Assembly: GCF_036010485.1 (NCBI RefSeq)
Contig: NZ_CP108568.1
Location: 6,224,501-6,288,500 of the forward strand
Direction: 5' to 3'
From: Streptomyces sp. NBC_01198
GTDB lineage: Bacteria; Actinomycetota; Actinomycetes; Streptomycetales; Streptomycetaceae
Length of the DNA stretch: 64,000 nt
Part shown: positions 62,495 through 64,000 of the stretch, piece by piece
Layout: every line of letters begins with the position of its first letter
Numbering within the stretch: position 1 is the stretch's first letter
Notes under the pieces: generated by a model
What the model saw: only the letters and a program-made list of their open reading frames with translations
Told to the model about the DNA's origin: nothing
Database searches by the model: none
Made by a program: the position numbers and the translations under genes

Positions 62495-63554
62495 CGGTGG
62501 ACAGCGCGTTGAGGAAGCCATCGGTCGTACGGCGGTCGCGTACCGCCACCCGCAGCCAGTCCGGGCCGAGACCGGGGAAGGTGTCGGCCCTGCGCACCGC
62601 GTAACCCAGGCCCCGCAGCCGCTCCCTGACCTGCCCGGCATCCGCCATTCGCAGCAGCACGAAGGGCGCGGCGGGCGCGTCGCCCGCGACCCGCACCGCG
62701 CCGAAACCGCCCAGCCGGCCCAGCAGATACGCCCGGTCGGCGGCCATCTGCCGGGCGGCGTCGGCCGCCTCGGCAAGGGCGTCCGCGCCCATGCAGGCAA
62801 CGGCGGCCGCCAGCGCGGGCGTCGACACCGCCCACAGCGGCTGGGCGCGCTCCAGCGCCGCGATCTGCTCGCGCGCGCCCAGGACGTAGCCGATCCGCAG
62901 TCCGGCGAGCCCCCAGGTCTTGGTGAGGCTGCGCAGCACCAGCAGCCCCGGCACCTCGCGCGCCGCGGCCAGCGACTCCGGCTCGCCCGGCACCGCGTCC
63001 ATGAACGCCTCGTCCACCACCAGGGTCCGCCCCGGTCGCGCCAACTCCCGTACGAGCGTCGCCGGGTGCAGCACCGACGTCGGATTCGTCGGGTTGCCGA
63101 GCACCACCAGGTCGGCGTCCCGCGGCACCGCGGCCGGGTCCAGCAGGAAACCGTCCGCGGCCGGCAGCAGCACCCGGTCCACCGGGTGGCCCGCGGCCCG
63201 CAGTGCCGCCTCCGGCTCGGTGAACTGCGGGTGCACCACCACCGCGTGCCGCGGCCGCAGCGCCCTGGCCAGCAGCACGAAGGCCTCGGCGGCACCCGCG
63301 GTCAGCAGCACCTCCCGCTCGTCCGCCCTGCCGTGCCGCAGCGCGACCGCCAGCCGGGCGGCCCGCCCGTCCGGATAGCCGGCAAGTCCGGTCAGCGAGG
63401 CGGCGATCCACTCGGCCAGCCACGGCGGCGGCGTGCCCGTACGGACGTTGACCGCCAGGTCCACCAGTCCCTCGCCGACCTCCGCGTCACCGTGGTGCCC
63501 GAGGTCGTAGCCGTCGCCGGCGGTCCGCCCGCCGCGTTCAGTGGGTGTGAGCAT
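62469..63554 (-). CDS. cobC: CobC-type PLP enzyme (Rv2231c-like)
   Basis: A 361-residue fold-type-I PLP protein: aminotransferase class I/II fold with NPTNPTS (154-160), D181 in VVDEAFMD and Schiff-base K212 in SLTKTWGLAGLRIGY. Position next to cbiX and similarity to threonine-phosphate decarboxylases support a role in cobalamin lower-ligand/aminopropanol synthesis; histidinol-phosphate aminotransferase is the alternative. ATG 63554; it overlaps cbiX by 17 bases upstream and the kinase gene by 26 at the 3' end. Confidence 0.85.
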   Translation of the reverse strand: MLTPTERGGRTAGDGYDLGHHGDAEVGEGLVDLAVNVRTGTPPPWLAEWIAASLTGLAGYPDGRAARLAVALRHGRADEREVLLTAGAAEAFVLLARALRPRHAVVVHPQFTEPEAALRAAGHPVDRVLLPAADGFLLDPAAVPRDADLVVLGNPTNPTSVLHPATLVRELARPGRTLVVDEAFMDAVPGEPESLAAAREVPGLLVLRSLTKTWGLAGLRIGYVLGAREQIAALERAQPLWAVSTPALAAAVACMGADALAEAADAARQMAADRAYLLGRLGGFGAVRVAGDAPAAPFVLLRMADAGQVRERLRGLGYAVRRADTFPGLGPDWLRVAVRDRRTTDGFLNALSTATTELPVR

Positions 63555-64000
63555 GGCTGTGACCGTGGCCGCCGTGCGGGTGGGACGGGTCGTCCGGGTG
63601 GTGGTGCGGCAGCTGCGGCCGGCCGACCCGGTCCTCGAAGCCGGGCATCGGCACCCGGTAGACGCAACTGTCGCAGTTCATCCGCAGATCGCCCTCCAGC
63701 GCCTCGCGATAGCGCTCCATCACCAGCTCCGCCAGCTCCGGCGCCGGGCCGATCACGTCCGCGCACCGCACCTCGGTGCCGCCGCCCGGCCCGGCCGCCC
63801 ACACCGCGGCCTGCTCGCGTACCCGGTCCGGCAGCACCCCGTTGAAGAGGAAGTACGGCAGCACCACGACCGTCCGCGCGCCCAGCCGCCGGCAGCGGTC
63901 GAGGCCGGCCGGGACCGACGGCTCGGCCAGCGACACGAACGCGGCCTCCACGCCCGCGTATCCGCGGCCCTCCCACAGCAGCCTGGCCGCCTTGAAGACC
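63538..64000 (-). CDS. cbiX: sirohydrochlorin chelatase CbiX (5' end outside window)
   Basis: Partial: at least 153 residues, and the reading frame stays open to the window edge (VFKAARLLWEGRGYAG before the first visible GTG at 63951). CbiX/SirB fold inserting Co2+ or Fe2+ into sirohydrochlorin. C-terminal MNCDSCVYRVPMPGFEDRVG has CxxC of the Fe-S type seen in streptomycete homologues, and the last 22 residues are His-rich (HHHPDDPSHPH, GHGHSHAHTH), a likely metal-holding tail. Overlaps cobC by 17 bases, so coupled. Confidence 0.88.
   Translation of the reverse strand, partial: VFKAARLLWEGRGYAGVEAAFVSLAEPSVPAGLDRCRRLGARTVVVLPYFLFNGVLPDRVREQAAVWAAGPGGGTEVRCADVIGPAPELAELVMERYREALEGDLRMNCDSCVYRVPMPGFEDRVGRPQLPHHHPDDPSHPHGGHGHSHAHTH

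Overview
The window is high-GC actinobacterial DNA and reads as Streptomycetaceae core chromosome: GTG starts are frequent, genes often overlap by 4 bases (ATGA/GTGA), and it carries whiA, rbpA, mycothiol-type enzymes, opcA, an LAETG sortase substrate and the rapZ-yvcK-whiA-gap-pgk-tpiA-secG-rbpA-pgi order typical of Streptomyces and relatives. Nothing in the sequence fixes the species. No tRNA, rRNA, CRISPR, insertion sequence or prophage gene was seen.

Left part (1-29000): bases 1-161 hold no supported gene. An MBL-fold hydrolase and a maleylpyruvate-isomerase-family enzyme are divergent from uvrA. A Rieske lipoprotein sits between uvrA and uvrC. Then come rapZ-yvcK-whiA (overlapping), a central-carbon block (gap, pgk, tpiA, secG, rbpA, pgi), and a convergent pentose-phosphate operon (tkt-tal-zwf-opcA-pgl). 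Haem A synthesis (ctaB, ctaA) flanks a small hypothetical and a degenerate amidohydrolase. An ABC exporter pair ends this part.

Middle (29000-45400): a complete SufR-controlled Fe-S assembly operon (sufR-B-D-Rieske ferredoxin-C-S-U-T) with the expected CAAC-N6-GTTG operator; a DUF2264 protein behind its own palindrome; dapD; a CorA-like two-TM protein of unknown function; an acidic hypothetical; a secreted HNH nuclease; a double TerD protein; and a small alpha/beta hydrolase. Intergenic gaps carry a composite dispersed repeat, with ends reading GGGGCGCGGGGAACTGCGCG or its complement.

Right (45400-64000): a uronate/aldarate oxidation locus (udh, kdgD, an uncharacterised probable TIM-barrel protein, an IclR regulator and an alpha-ketoglutarate-semialdehyde-type dehydrogenase), interrupted by a SigE-type ECF sigma factor with its membrane partner and by a methyltransferase. 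A shared 18-bp motif lies before udh, before kdgD and between the IclR and dehydrogenase genes, which ties the locus together. After it come an MFS exporter with a divergent GlxA-type AraC regulator, an amidohydrolase with a probably leaderless mRNA, an LAETG-anchored surface protein, a receptor-like Ser/Thr kinase whose outer part is a complete family-5 solute-binding protein, and the start of a cobalamin cluster (cobC, cbiX; the latter cut by the window edge).

The most unusual items are the kinase/solute-binding fusion, the predicted uronate regulon with its unknown barrel protein, and the composite intergenic repeat family. Coordinates of starts were chosen from ribosome-binding sites and family N termini; functions come from motif reading without database searches.
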